A DNA stretch of 53,656 nt from an uncultured Bacteroidaceae bacterium (GTDB taxonomy: Bacteria > Bacteroidota > Bacteroidia > Bacteroidales > Bacteroidaceae). The notes below the pieces were generated by a model. That model was not told where the DNA came from, searched no databases, and was given only the letters and a program-made list of their open reading frames with translations. Made by a program: the position numbers and the translations under genes. This document shows, one piece after another, positions 16,312-23,611 of the stretch (positions are counted from its first letter, which is position 1; every line of letters starts with the position of its first letter). The DNA is taken from contig CAJOEI010000017.1 in assembly GCA_905233465.1 (NCBI GenBank), positions 1 through 53,656 on the forward strand, in the 5' to 3' direction.

Positions 16312-17091
16312 CTACCGAATCGGGAAAGCATCACTTGATTCTGAAAGACGTCCCATGATACTGTGACTTAACCCTCTTCGTAGTTCACTCTCATAACGCA
16401 TAAAAGTTTCATAGTGCTCCTTGTTTATTGCAGTTCTTTGTGAATCGCTCATATCAGATTCGTTCATAAAAGTAGTGTAGAGTACTAACATTGCGTCCAC
16501 TTTATCATGTTCGTGTATGCCATCTTCGCTTTTACACCCTTCAATGGCTGTATGAGTAAAACAGAAACCATCTGGAACACGCATTCCACAATTATTGTGC
16601 TCACCATGCTCTTTATAGTTTTTATTCACCTCCTCATTTAGCGTAATGGGCATAGTGAAAGGATTCCGAAGAAAGAACAGACCAGCAATCTCATTGGACG
16701 ATAGATTATCCTTATGCAGGAATCGCTCATTATACCGCTGGAAGAAGTGGCTGGTATATGCATGTATCTGAGGTAACATGATTGTTTCACACTTAGGAGT
16801 ATGCTGATAACCCATTTGCATCCCCCTAATAACATATCGCTGGTTGCCGCTAAACACGCAACAGAATGACAATTTACGCGGCTTTTCTATTTCATTAGCA
16901 TTTCCTGCATGATAAAAAATGATGTACTTATTGTTACTGGCCGGGATTATATACTCATCAATGTACCAAGCAGGAAACATCCTTGTTTTCTTGAATGCCC
17001 TTACAGCCTTAGAATAAGACTTATCTATCCTTATCTGCACTTTCGGGGCATCTGTTACAAGCCCATCGTACATTTCTTTAGGTTTTACCAC
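16312..17091 (-). CDS. Conserved-looking hypothetical protein, accessory region
   Basis: 259 residues, no signal peptide, no family recognised. It has aromatic/His-rich segments (YIIFYHAGNANEIEKPRKLSF, IHAYTSHFFQRYNERFLHK) and a C-terminal helical part with LVLYTTFMNESDMSDSQRTA. Base composition is clearly more AT-rich than the flanking housekeeping genes, consistent with acquired DNA. It sits between the TA module and the DUF4143 ATPase and shares their 3' repeat. The ATG at 17091 is followed by a clean long frame, so the gene is probably real. The function is unknown. Confidence 0.65.
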   Translation of the reverse strand: MVKPKEMYDGLVTDAPKVQIRIDKSYSKAVRAFKKTRMFPAWYIDEYIIPASNNKYIIFYHAGNANEIEKPRKLSFCCVFSGNQRYVIRGMQMGYQHTPKCETIMLPQIHAYTSHFFQRYNERFLHKDNLSSNEIAGLFFLRNPFTMPITLNEEVNKNYKEHGEHNNCGMRVPDGFCFTHTAIEGCKSEDGIHEHDKVDAMLVLYTTFMNESDMSDSQRTAINKEHYETFMRYESELRRGLSHSIMGRLSESSDAFPIR

Positions 17092-17144
17092 TTTTTTTCA
17101 TGGATGGTGGAAATATTGGACAGGTTCGAGCTAATGTATCACTT

Positions 17145-17250
17145 GGTGAGACGCGCGTGTATCTCCAGTGATACTTGCGAGTATCACCGGTGATACTCGT
17201 GCGTCTCACCAGAGATACTCATGCGTCTCATCAGGTGATACTTTCGCCGC
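17145..17250. repeat. Cluster of nested palindromes with GTGATACT / GCGTCTCA words
   Basis: A perfect 22-bp palindrome at 17178-17199 lies inside 10-bp inverted arms GGTGAGACGC (17145-17154) and GCGTCTCACC (17201-17210). More GTGATACT, GAGATACT and TGCGTCTCA words continue to about 17245. It is in the 508-bp gene-free stretch between the unknown gene and the DUF4143 ATPase. A related GTGATACTCAGCATCAC lies at 31027-31043. Confidence 0.8.
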
Positions 17251-17313
17251 CACTTGCCGCCACAATATAACAAATTCCTTTGAATAATGCAAACTCAGAC
17301 CATTTGTCATCAT

Positions 17314-17391
17314 AACCTACATGCGAACCTACATAGTCTTATCTCGCATATTCACAACGTATTAGATGCCGTTTATGTAGGCATGTAGGTT
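17314..17391. repeat. 11-bp inverted repeat AACCTACATGC / GCATGTAGGTT
   Basis: The arms at 17314-17324 and 17381-17391 are perfect inverted copies about 56 bp apart. An additional AACCTACAT at 17327-17335 and TATGTAGGC before the right arm extend the pattern. No gene lies between them. The rest of 17392-17561 has no feature I can support beyond a T9 run near 17445. Confidence 0.7.
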
Positions 17392-17561
17392 GATTATGGC
17401 AAAACCACATGGAACGCGCACGCGCGAGAGGCGACAGTGTGCCGTTTTTTTTTGACCTCTACAAAACCAGCCATTGATGACAGGCTACCATTATCTGATG
17501 CCTATGGCATCGGCTACGGTGGCTCACAATTAATTCATCCAGCAGGTAACTGTCTTATCCG

Positions 17562-17583
17562 AAATCGATTTTGACCAAATGAC
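17562..17583 (-). repeat. 3'-associated repeat, copy 3 (short)
   Basis: Plus-strand AAATCGATTTTG followed by ACCAAATGAC, 17 bp beyond the stop of the DUF4143 ATPase gene. This is the core of copies 1 and 2. Confidence 0.8.
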
Positions 17584-17599
17584 TACATTTTTCTATTCA

Positions 17600-18934
17600 T
17601 CATATAAAAGGCACCATGTATGCCGGTAGCATGATGGTCTCCTTGTCCTTTGTAAAGTCCTTGGTGTAAACCAGATAGCGCCACAATATCCTGGACGAGT
17701 AGATGCGACAGAACTCATCAAGCGAAGCATGTGACCTACTGCTCGATGACTTTACTTCTATAGGACAAATCTTAGCTCCGCGAGATAATAGGAAGTCTGT
17801 CTCATAGTAGTGTTTCTTATCGCGTGGCCAAGTGTGGTAGAAAAGTTCGTTCCCTGCAGCCACCAGCATTTGACTGACAAGATTCTCATAGACATAGCCC
17901 AGATTGGCAGGTAGCTTGTCTGCCAAAAGCTTTTCGTAAATGATATTCTCCGTGAAGCTCTTCTCCCAGAATGCCAGCGTGATGAACAGCCCTGTGTCGC
18001 ACACGAACATCTTGAATTGGTCTTTATTTTTACTTAGACCCATACCCACCTGTGGGTCGTTCACGTGATAGCACATGTTTACTGTCTTGCTGTCTTCAAG
18101 GTCTTTCAGCAGTTCCGTCATTTTCTCTTCGTCCATCCTACCTACGGCCGCATATGGCACATAACGTATGGCATTTCGGCTTAACTGTCCAGGGATGGAG
18201 CGGAACATGACTGATGCACGTCCTGAAGGGTCTATTTTCAGGAAGTCATCCTCATAGAGTTTGAGTATGCGGCGCTTTACTTGGTCCACCTTGCTGAAGT
18301 TATTGGTATCAAGATAGGCATTTACGGCCTGCGGCATACCACCCACCAGCATATATAGCCGCAGGTTGCGTGCCATTTCCCTATGGGCAGGCCCAAGGGC
18401 GTGCTGCTGCTCCCAGAACTTGCGCAACAGCGGAACCGTCACTTCGTCGCCCAATGCCCATCGGAACTCCTCAAAATCCATTGGATACATCTGTATTCTA
18501 TCCTCTTCGCTGGGAATCGTGATGCCCTCAGTATTTTTCTTAATGCTGATCAGAGAGCCAGTCTCGATGTAGTCGTAACGTCCGTCTTCCACCAAATATT
18601 TGATGGCATGACGTGCCATCGGACACTTCTGCACCTCGTCGAAGATGATAACAGATTTCCTGGGCTTCAGGGTCACATGATATGCCGTCTGGAGATACAG
18701 GAACATGTAGTCCAAATCCATCAGGTCGTTGAACAAATCCTTGATGGCCTTCGATGCCTTATTGAAATCTATCAGCAAATACGACTCATATTCGTTCTTG
18801 GCAAAGGTTTCCACGATGGTCGATTTGCCGACACGTCGTGCACCTTCAACAAGCAATGCACTCTTACCAACCGATTCCTGCTTCCAGTTCAGCAATTGTG
18901 CGTAAATCTTTCTTTTGAATATTCTTTCTTCCAT
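17600..18934 (-). CDS. AAA ATPase with DUF4143 domain
   Basis: 444 residues. An N-terminal AAA module has Walker A GARRVGKST (residues ~31-39) and Walker B VIIFDEVQKCP (~97). The segments DYIETGSLISI and RIQMYPMDFEEFRWALG are typical of this family. A C-terminal DUF4143 region carries a PD-(D/E)XK-like core (YYETDFLLSRGAKICPIEVKSSSSR). Such ATPases are common accessory genes in Bacteroidales, and their function is not settled. Three 33-bp-spaced direct repeats overlap its promoter, suggesting its own operator. It shares the 3' repeat with its accessory neighbours. Confidence 0.9.
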   Translation of the reverse strand: MEERIFKRKIYAQLLNWKQESVGKSALLVEGARRVGKSTIVETFAKNEYESYLLIDFNKASKAIKDLFNDLMDLDYMFLYLQTAYHVTLKPRKSVIIFDEVQKCPMARHAIKYLVEDGRYDYIETGSLISIKKNTEGITIPSEEDRIQMYPMDFEEFRWALGDEVTVPLLRKFWEQQHALGPAHREMARNLRLYMLVGGMPQAVNAYLDTNNFSKVDQVKRRILKLYEDDFLKIDPSGRASVMFRSIPGQLSRNAIRYVPYAAVGRMDEEKMTELLKDLEDSKTVNMCYHVNDPQVGMGLSKNKDQFKMFVCDTGLFITLAFWEKSFTENIIYEKLLADKLPANLGYVYENLVSQMLVAAGNELFYHTWPRDKKHYYETDFLLSRGAKICPIEVKSSSSRSHASLDEFCRIYSSRILWRYLVYTKDFTKDKETIMLPAYMVPFI

Positions 18935-18954
18935 AAAACCTTTTATTTATGGCG

Positions 18955-18962
18955 CAAAGGTA
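18955..18962 (-). promoter_or_regulatory. Promoter -7 box for the DUF4143 ATPase
   Basis: Minus-strand TACCTTTG lies 20 bp upstream of ATG 18934. The proximal CAATCCCCACAA box (18974-18985) covers the position of the -33 element. Confidence 0.65.
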
Positions 18963-18973
18963 GCCAATAATTA

Positions 18974-19051
18974 CAATCCCCACAATTTTATATCATGAAT
19001 TTTTGCCAATCCCCACAAAATAATTTCGTTGTATGTTGCCAATCCCCACAA
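18974..19051 (-). promoter_or_regulatory. Three direct repeats (CAATCCCCACAA) at exact 33-bp spacing, candidate operator
   Basis: CAATCCCCACAA starts at 18974, 19007 and 19040, a period of 33 bp (about three helical turns). The second and third copies extend to GCCAATCCCCACAAAAT. The array abuts the promoter of the DUF4143 ATPase. The regular spacing fits cooperative protein binding on one face of the DNA. It is not CRISPR: there are too few copies and the spacers are only about 17-21 nt. Confidence 0.75.
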
Positions 19052-19167
19052 AATTGATATTTATGTTGTCTTTTGTTCTTTATTGCATTTTATGCCCCTA
19101 AGACAACCCAAATTCGTTATATTGTACAAAAAACAGCGTTTTTTTTCGTGGTTATGGAGATAGTACT

Positions 19168-19175
19168 TATCTTTG
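19168..19175 (+). promoter_or_regulatory. Promoter -7 box for the SIMPL-domain gene
   Basis: TATCTTTG matches TAnnTTTG, 39 bp upstream of ATG 19215. Confidence 0.6.
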
Positions 19176-19214
19176 CGGCGGAAAATACGATAATGAACCT
19201 TTAATCCTACTAAA

Positions 19215-19937
19215 ATGAAATCGATTGAATTCAAATTCATCGCTGAGGCTGTGGTGATTGCCCTGGGCATCTACTTGGGCGGACAGGCCGTAAGAAATGG
19301 TATTGTGCAATTCAAGGAGATGGATCGCACGGTGACGGCAAAGGGCCTGTCTGAGAAGGAAGTGAAGGCTGACAAAGCCACATGGCCGCTGAAATTCAAG
19401 GAGCTGGGCAACGACCCGGCAGAGCTCTATGACCGCATCGAGAAGAACACTGGCACTGTGGTGAACTTCCTGAAAAGCAACGGACTGACGGACGAGGAGA
19501 TCTCACTTGCTCCACCGGCCATGGTGGATCAGCAGGCCAACATGAGCTATTCGAGCGAGGAAGTGCGCTATCGTTACAAAGCGAATTGCGTGGTGACCGT
19601 CGTGACGAAGAACGTGGATCTCGTGCGCAAGCTGGTCAGTAAGCAGGCTGAGCTGATGCGCCAGGGGGTGACCATCGTGGGCAACGAATACGACGAGGGC
19701 AGCATCGTGAGCTATGAGTTCACAGGCCTGAACGACATCAAGCCGGAAATGATTGCTGAAGCCACAAAGAACGCCCGTAAGACGGCCGAGCGCTTCGCCG
19801 AAGACTCAGACAGCAAACTGGGAAAGATCCGCACGGCGGACCAAGGCCAGTTCTCCATCGAGAGCCGCGACCAAAACACGCCGTGGCTGAAGAACGTCCG
19901 CGTGGTGACGACAGTAGTCTATTACCTGAAAGACTGA
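19215..19937 (+). CDS. SIMPL (DUF541) domain-containing periplasmic protein
   Basis: 240 residues with an N-terminal hydrophobic segment (AEAVVIALGIYLGGQAV) acting as a signal or anchor. The SIMPL/DUF541 domain follows: RTVTAKGLSEKEVKADKATW, TVVNFLKSNGLTDEEISLAPP and ATKNARKTAERFAEDSDSKLG are typical. Family members are periplasmic or membrane-anchored, form oligomeric barrels, and have poorly defined roles. It is a single gene with its own promoter; its 3' end faces nadD. Confidence 0.88.
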   Translation: MKSIEFKFIAEAVVIALGIYLGGQAVRNGIVQFKEMDRTVTAKGLSEKEVKADKATWPLKFKELGNDPAELYDRIEKNTGTVVNFLKSNGLTDEEISLAPPAMVDQQANMSYSSEEVRYRYKANCVVTVVTKNVDLVRKLVSKQAELMRQGVTIVGNEYDEGSIVSYEFTGLNDIKPEMIAEATKNARKTAERFAEDSDSKLGKIRTADQGQFSIESRDQNTPWLKNVRVVTTVVYYLKD

Positions 19938-19951
19938 GCACAATGCACTGA

Positions 19952-20022
19952 GTTCAATTCATAATGCATAATTCATAATGCACAATGCACAATTATGAAT
20001 TATGAATTGTGAATTGTGAATT
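19952..20022. repeat. AT-rich degenerate repeat (AATTCATAAT / AATTGTGAATT words)
   Basis: Runs of AATTCATAATGC and TATGAATTGTGAATT words with overall inverted symmetry. The last roughly 10 codons and the stop of nadD are made from it, so the enzyme ends in NSQFTIHNS. Related words occur at 41028-41037 and 53056-53110. Confidence 0.75.
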
Positions 20023-20595
20023 AAAAAAGTTGCCTTTGGCCTTGATCTCTGCCCAGACGCGGGGATTGAGGCCAAAGCCGTTATAGGCGGGGTTGTGGGC
20101 GATGGCATCGCGGATTTGTGTGGAGGATACGTCGTAGAGGGGAGTCTGGAGGAGGATGACGCCATCGGGTAGCGCGGCTTCGTCAATGGGGAAGCCTTCG
20201 CGGGGATAAATGAGGATGCGGTGGTGGCGCATAATCTCGTCGGCATGGTACCACTGCGGGAAGCGATGCCAGTTGTCGGCACCTATGACGAGGACGAAGT
20301 CACGGTCTGGGTACGTCAGGCGTAGAGCCGCCAGCGTATGTACCATGTATGATGGTCGCGGGAGGCGGAACTCGAAATCCGACACTCGCACGCCACGCAA
20401 CCCCTCTACGGCAAGATGTGCCAGATGCAGCCGCTGCCGGTCGTCAAGCAGCGAGGCATTGACTTTCAATGGATTCTGAGGTGACACCAACAGCCACAAC
20501 TCATCCACGATGCCATGCTCCACAAGCCATGATGCCAACTGCGTGTGGCCAGTGTGGATGGGGTTGAAGCTGCCGCCGTAGAGGCCGACTGTCAT
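19993..20595 (-). CDS. nadD: Nicotinate-nucleotide adenylyltransferase
   Basis: 200 residues. The N-terminal GLYGGSFNPIHTGHTQLASW carries the GGSFNPxHxGH nucleotidyltransferase motif. The C-terminal SSTQIRDAIA is the ISSTxIR motif of NadD. FVLVIGADNWHRFPQWYHADEI is also typical. It adenylylates nicotinate mononucleotide in NAD synthesis. The last residues (NFFNSQFTIHNS) derive from the AT-rich repeat. It lies downstream of gmk and yicC, a usual Bacteroidales arrangement. Confidence 0.94.
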   Translation of the reverse strand: MTVGLYGGSFNPIHTGHTQLASWLVEHGIVDELWLLVSPQNPLKVNASLLDDRQRLHLAHLAVEGLRGVRVSDFEFRLPRPSYMVHTLAALRLTYPDRDFVLVIGADNWHRFPQWYHADEIMRHHRILIYPREGFPIDEAALPDGVILLQTPLYDVSSTQIRDAIAHNPAYNGFGLNPRVWAEIKAKGNFFNSQFTIHNS

Positions 20596-20615
20596 GGGCT
20601 TTTAAAGATGCTTCC

Positions 20616-21266
20616 TTAGGCCAGGAAATCGTGAATAACCTTGTAGGCTTCTGCCTTGGCCGTCTCGAGGTCGTCATTGATGACGATGTGATCGAAGTGC
20701 GGGGCGAAGGAGAGCTCATACTCTGCTCGGTCGAGGCGCTGCTGTATGACCTCGGGGCTGTCTGTGGCTCGTCCTTCGAGGCGCTGACGCAGGGCTTCGA
20801 TGCTGGGTGGCTGGATGAAGAGGCTGAGTGCGCGGCTGCCGAAGCACTCCTTGAGGCGCATACCGCCGTGAACATCAACATCGAAGACTACGTTCTGACC
20901 TTCGGCCAGCTGATTGTCGACCTGCGACTTGAGAGTGCCATAGAAACGGTCGGTATATACCTCTTCGTACTCCACGAAATCATTGGCGGCGATGTGCTTA
21001 CGAAACTCCTCCGGGGTCATGAAAAGGTATTCCACGCCGTTGCGTTCTTCGCCACGCGGCGGGCGTGTGGTGGCAGACACGGAGAAGAAGAGATTCAGTT
21101 CCTTGCGGGGCATGAGACTGCTGATGATGGTGCTCTTGCCGCTACCGCTGGGGGCACAGAAGATGATGACGGCCCCTCCCCTGGCCTCACCCCCGACCCC
21201 TCCCCTGAAGGGAAGGGGAGTAAGGGCGAGGGGAGTAGATTGTTCTTGATTCTTTCCCTGTTTCAT
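20616..21266 (-). CDS. gmk: Guanylate kinase with an N-terminal palindromic-element insertion
   Basis: 216 residues. After a short start (MKQGKNQEQ), residues ~11-31 (TPLALTPLPFRGGVGGEARG) come from a C/G-rich palindromic element. The canonical enzyme then begins: VIIFCAPSGSGKST (P-loop), FFSVSATTRPPRGEERNGVEY, FVEYEEVYTDRFYGTLKS, VVFDVDVHGGMRLKECFG. It phosphorylates GMP and is normally essential, so the insert must be tolerated. It starts 1 bp after the yicC stop, which implies translational coupling. Confidence 0.95.
   Translation of the reverse strand: MKQGKNQEQSTPLALTPLPFRGGVGGEARGGAVIIFCAPSGSGKSTIISSLMPRKELNLFFSVSATTRPPRGEERNGVEYLFMTPEEFRKHIAANDFVEYEEVYTDRFYGTLKSQVDNQLAEGQNVVFDVDVHGGMRLKECFGSRALSLFIQPPSIEALRQRLEGRATDSPEVIQQRLDRAEYELSFAPHFDHIVINDDLETAKAEAYKVIHDFLA
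21185..21220 (-). repeat. In-frame C/G palindromic element P1 (inside gmk)
   Basis: On the plus strand CCTCACCCCCGACCCCTCC, then CCTGAAGGGAAGGGGAG. The left half is nearly identical to element P4 in the TonB receptor. It is read in the gmk frame as LTPLPFRGGVGGE. Similar C/G-rich sequence extends to about 21235. Confidence 0.85.
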
Positions 21267-21267
21267 A

Positions 21268-22146
21268 TTACATTACGTTTAGTACCTGTTCTTTAATCTG
21301 TTCCAATTCGTCCTTCATGTGCACCACGATGTTCTGCATCTCGGCGTTGTTGGACTTGCTGCCAGTGGTGTTGATCTCGCGACCCATCTCCTGAGCAATA
21401 AAGCCGAGCTTCTTGCCCTGCCCGTGGCCGTCGGCCATCGTCTGCAGGAAATAGTCGAGATGGTTGCGCAGGCGCTGCTTCTCCTCGCTGATGTCGAGCT
21501 TCTCGATGTAGTATATCATTTCCTGCTCCAGCCGGCCCTGGTCCACCTGCACCTCGGGCAAAGATTGCAGACCGTCCACGATACGCGCACGAATCTTCTC
21601 CACACGCGCCTGCTCAAATGGCTCGATGTCGGCCAGCAGCGAGCGTATGTTGCTTATCTTCTCCTCGAACTTCTTCTGCAGGGCGGCTCCTTCCTGACGT
21701 CGGAAGTCCATGAGGCGCTCCACAGCCTGACGCGCCACATCCTCAGCCACGGCCCATTCTTCGTCCGTCAGTTCCTGCACCTCGCTCTTTGTGAGCACGT
21801 CAGGCAGGCGCAACAATGTCGCTACCCAATGTTCACCGGGCTCGGGGATGTTCAACTCGGCAGCAGCACTGCGTATCTGATTGGCATATGCAGCCATCAC
21901 GCTGCGGTTGATGGGTGAGGCAACGTTGTTGTCGTCGCGCTCAACATAGAGCGCAAATTCCACCTTGCCGCGCTCCAGACGCTGACTAATCATGCTGCGA
22001 AGCTCCATCTCGCGTTCGCGATAGATGGGTGAAATGCGCGACTGCAAGTCCAGAGCCTTGCTGTTGAGGGACTTTATCTCCGCTGTAATCTTCTTGCCAC
22101 AGTATTCGGCCGAGGCCTTGCCGTAGCCTGTCATCGAGAGTATCAT
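21268..22146 (-). CDS. yicC: YicC/YloC family endoribonuclease-like protein
   Basis: 292 residues from ATG 22146: MILSMTGYGKASAEYCGKKI is the highly conserved YicC start, so the upstream open extension is excluded. Other landmarks: EIKSLNSKALDLQSRISP, the helical middle, QGRLEQEMIYYIEKLDISEE and the C-terminal GKKLGFIAQEMGREINTTGSKSNN. YicC proteins are RNA-active stress proteins. It is the first gene of yicC-gmk-nadD and divergent from tsaB. Confidence 0.93.
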   Translation of the reverse strand: MILSMTGYGKASAEYCGKKITAEIKSLNSKALDLQSRISPIYREREMELRSMISQRLERGKVEFALYVERDDNNVASPINRSVMAAYANQIRSAAAELNIPEPGEHWVATLLRLPDVLTKSEVQELTDEEWAVAEDVARQAVERLMDFRRQEGAALQKKFEEKISNIRSLLADIEPFEQARVEKIRARIVDGLQSLPEVQVDQGRLEQEMIYYIEKLDISEEKQRLRNHLDYFLQTMADGHGQGKKLGFIAQEMGREINTTGSKSNNAEMQNIVVHMKDELEQIKEQVLNVM

Positions 22147-22223
22147 TGCAATGTTTTTTGGTGTTTCGGCGGCAAAATTATATAAAAATCGTGAATAAAT
22201 CGCAGAGTAACAATAAAAATACT

Positions 22224-22231
22224 TACCTTTG
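22224..22231 (+). promoter_or_regulatory. Promoter -7 box for tsaB and the downstream run
   Basis: TACCTTTG lies 35 bp upstream of the TTG start at 22267. Confidence 0.6.
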
Positions 22232-22266
22232 TGCCCAAATAGTCGAATAATAAAAGCGAATAACAC

Positions 22267-22989
22267 TTGGCTTGCATACTGAACATAGAGACCAGCACAC
22301 GAGTGTGTTCCGTGGCCGTGAGCGAGAACGGGGCCACAATATACCATCGTGAGGACGCCGACGGACCCAATCACAACGTGGTGTGCGGCCCATTCGTGCA
22401 AGAAGCGTTGAGCTTTGCCGAGAGCCATGCCATACCGTTGGATGCAGTAGCTGTCAGCGCAGGCCCCGGCAGCTACACAGGATTGCGCATCGGGCTGTCC
22501 ACGGCCAAGGGTGTAGCCTATGGCCGAGGAGTGCCCCTCATCACCGTGCCTACACTGAAGGTGATGTGTGTGCCCCTGCTGCTCTATCGCGATGACCTAC
22601 CAGAGGATGCCCTGTTTGTCCCGATGATTGACGCACGACGCATGGAGGTCTATGCTGCTGTCTATGACAGATCGCTGCATGAGTTGCGACCGGCAGCAGC
22701 CGACGTGCTGGAGGACGCCACGCAGATACCATACAGAGAGTACCTCGACAAGCAGCCAGTGTGCTTCTTCGGCGACGGCGCTGCCAAATGCAAGAAAGTG
22801 ATTCAGCATCCCAACGCCATCTTCATCGACGACATCGCACCGATAGCCAAGCACATGGTGCCACTGGCAGAACGTGCTTTCCTGAGCGAGGACTTTGCCG
22901 ACGTGGCATATGCCGAACCTTTCTATCTCAAGGACTTCATCGCCACGAAGCCAAAAGACATGCTTGCCTCCCTAAACACTAAAAACTAA
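22267..22989 (+). CDS. tsaB: tRNA threonylcarbamoyladenosine biosynthesis protein TsaB
   Basis: 240 residues. ACILNIETSTRVCSVAVSENG and AVSAGPGSYTGLRIGLSTAKGVAYG are signature TsaB segments of the ASKHA fold. TsaB partners TsaD and TsaE to make t6A37 on ANN-decoding tRNAs. The start is TTG at 22267; no ATG fits, and TTG gives exactly the usual N-terminus. It opens a co-directional run reaching gldH. Confidence 0.93.
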   Translation: MACILNIETSTRVCSVAVSENGATIYHREDADGPNHNVVCGPFVQEALSFAESHAIPLDAVAVSAGPGSYTGLRIGLSTAKGVAYGRGVPLITVPTLKVMCVPLLLYRDDLPEDALFVPMIDARRMEVYAAVYDRSLHELRPAAADVLEDATQIPYREYLDKQPVCFFGDGAAKCKKVIQHPNAIFIDDIAPIAKHMVPLAERAFLSEDFADVAYAEPFYLKDFIATKPKDMLASLNTKN

Positions 22990-22999
22990 AAAACCAACT

Positions 23000-23017
23000 G
23001 CGGCCGCAGGCCGTGAC
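23000..23017 (+). repeat. 5'-leader hairpin repeat, copy G
   Basis: GCGGCCGCAGGCCGTGAC, 6 nt before ATG 23024 of the DUF4290 gene. Only a minimal A-rich arm precedes it in the 34-bp gap after tsaB. Confidence 0.9.
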
Positions 23018-23023
23018 AAAAGA

Positions 23024-23611
23024 ATGACATACAACTCACAACGCGAACCGCTGTCACTGCGCGAATATGGCCGAACCGTGCAAGACATGGTTGACTACTG
23101 CACACAACTGCCAGATAGACAGTTGCGGCAAAGTTGTGCTGAGACCATCGTGGCACTGATGGCCAAGATGAACGGCGGAGCCTCGCAGCAGGCAGACTTC
23201 CAGCACAAGCTTTGGGACCAGATTGCCATCATGTCTGACTACAAGCTCGACATCGACTACCCCTACGATATCACGCAACCAGAAGATGCTGATGCACGTC
23301 CCAAGACCCTGAAGTACCCCATCCACCGCATACGCTACCGCCACTATGGCCATCTCGTGGAAGCCATGTTGCGCAAGGCAGGACAAATGCCCGAGGGCGC
23401 TGAGCGCGATGAGCTCACAGAACTGCTTGGCAACGCCATGAAGCAGGACCTGTTTGACTTCAACCGCGATGCTATGGATGAGAACAAGATTCGCACGGAC
23501 ATCAAAGCATATACCGATGGTGAGGTGGCGTTGCCCGAGGACTTCGCATTCAGGAGCATCACAGGCTCCAAGATTACCGAAAAAACATCACGCAAGAAAC
23601 GACGCAAATGA
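23024..23611 (+). CDS. DUF4290 domain-containing protein
   Basis: 195 residues, soluble, helical. REPLSLREYGRTVQDMVDYC, WDQIAIMSDYKLDIDYPYDI and RYRHYGHLVEAMLRKAGQMPEG are recognisable as the Bacteroidota DUF4290 family, usually encoded just before murA as here. The C-terminus is Lys/Arg-rich (KTSRKKRRK). The role is unknown. It overlaps murA by 4 bp (ATGA), implying coupled translation and perhaps a link to peptidoglycan precursor synthesis (inference). Confidence 0.85.
   Translation: MTYNSQREPLSLREYGRTVQDMVDYCTQLPDRQLRQSCAETIVALMAKMNGGASQQADFQHKLWDQIAIMSDYKLDIDYPYDITQPEDADARPKTLKYPIHRIRYRHYGHLVEAMLRKAGQMPEGAERDELTELLGNAMKQDLFDFNRDAMDENKIRTDIKAYTDGEVALPEDFAFRSITGSKITEKTSRKKRRK

Noticed and set aside
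18974..19051. Three regularly spaced repeats as a mini CRISPR array
   Set aside because: Only three 12-16-nt repeats with 17-21-nt spacers, no cas genes, and the array sits on a promoter.
19061..19270. 69-codon minus-strand frame upstream of the SIMPL gene
   Set aside because: It crosses the SIMPL promoter and start, has no recognisable features, and its composition fits non-coding AT-rich DNA.
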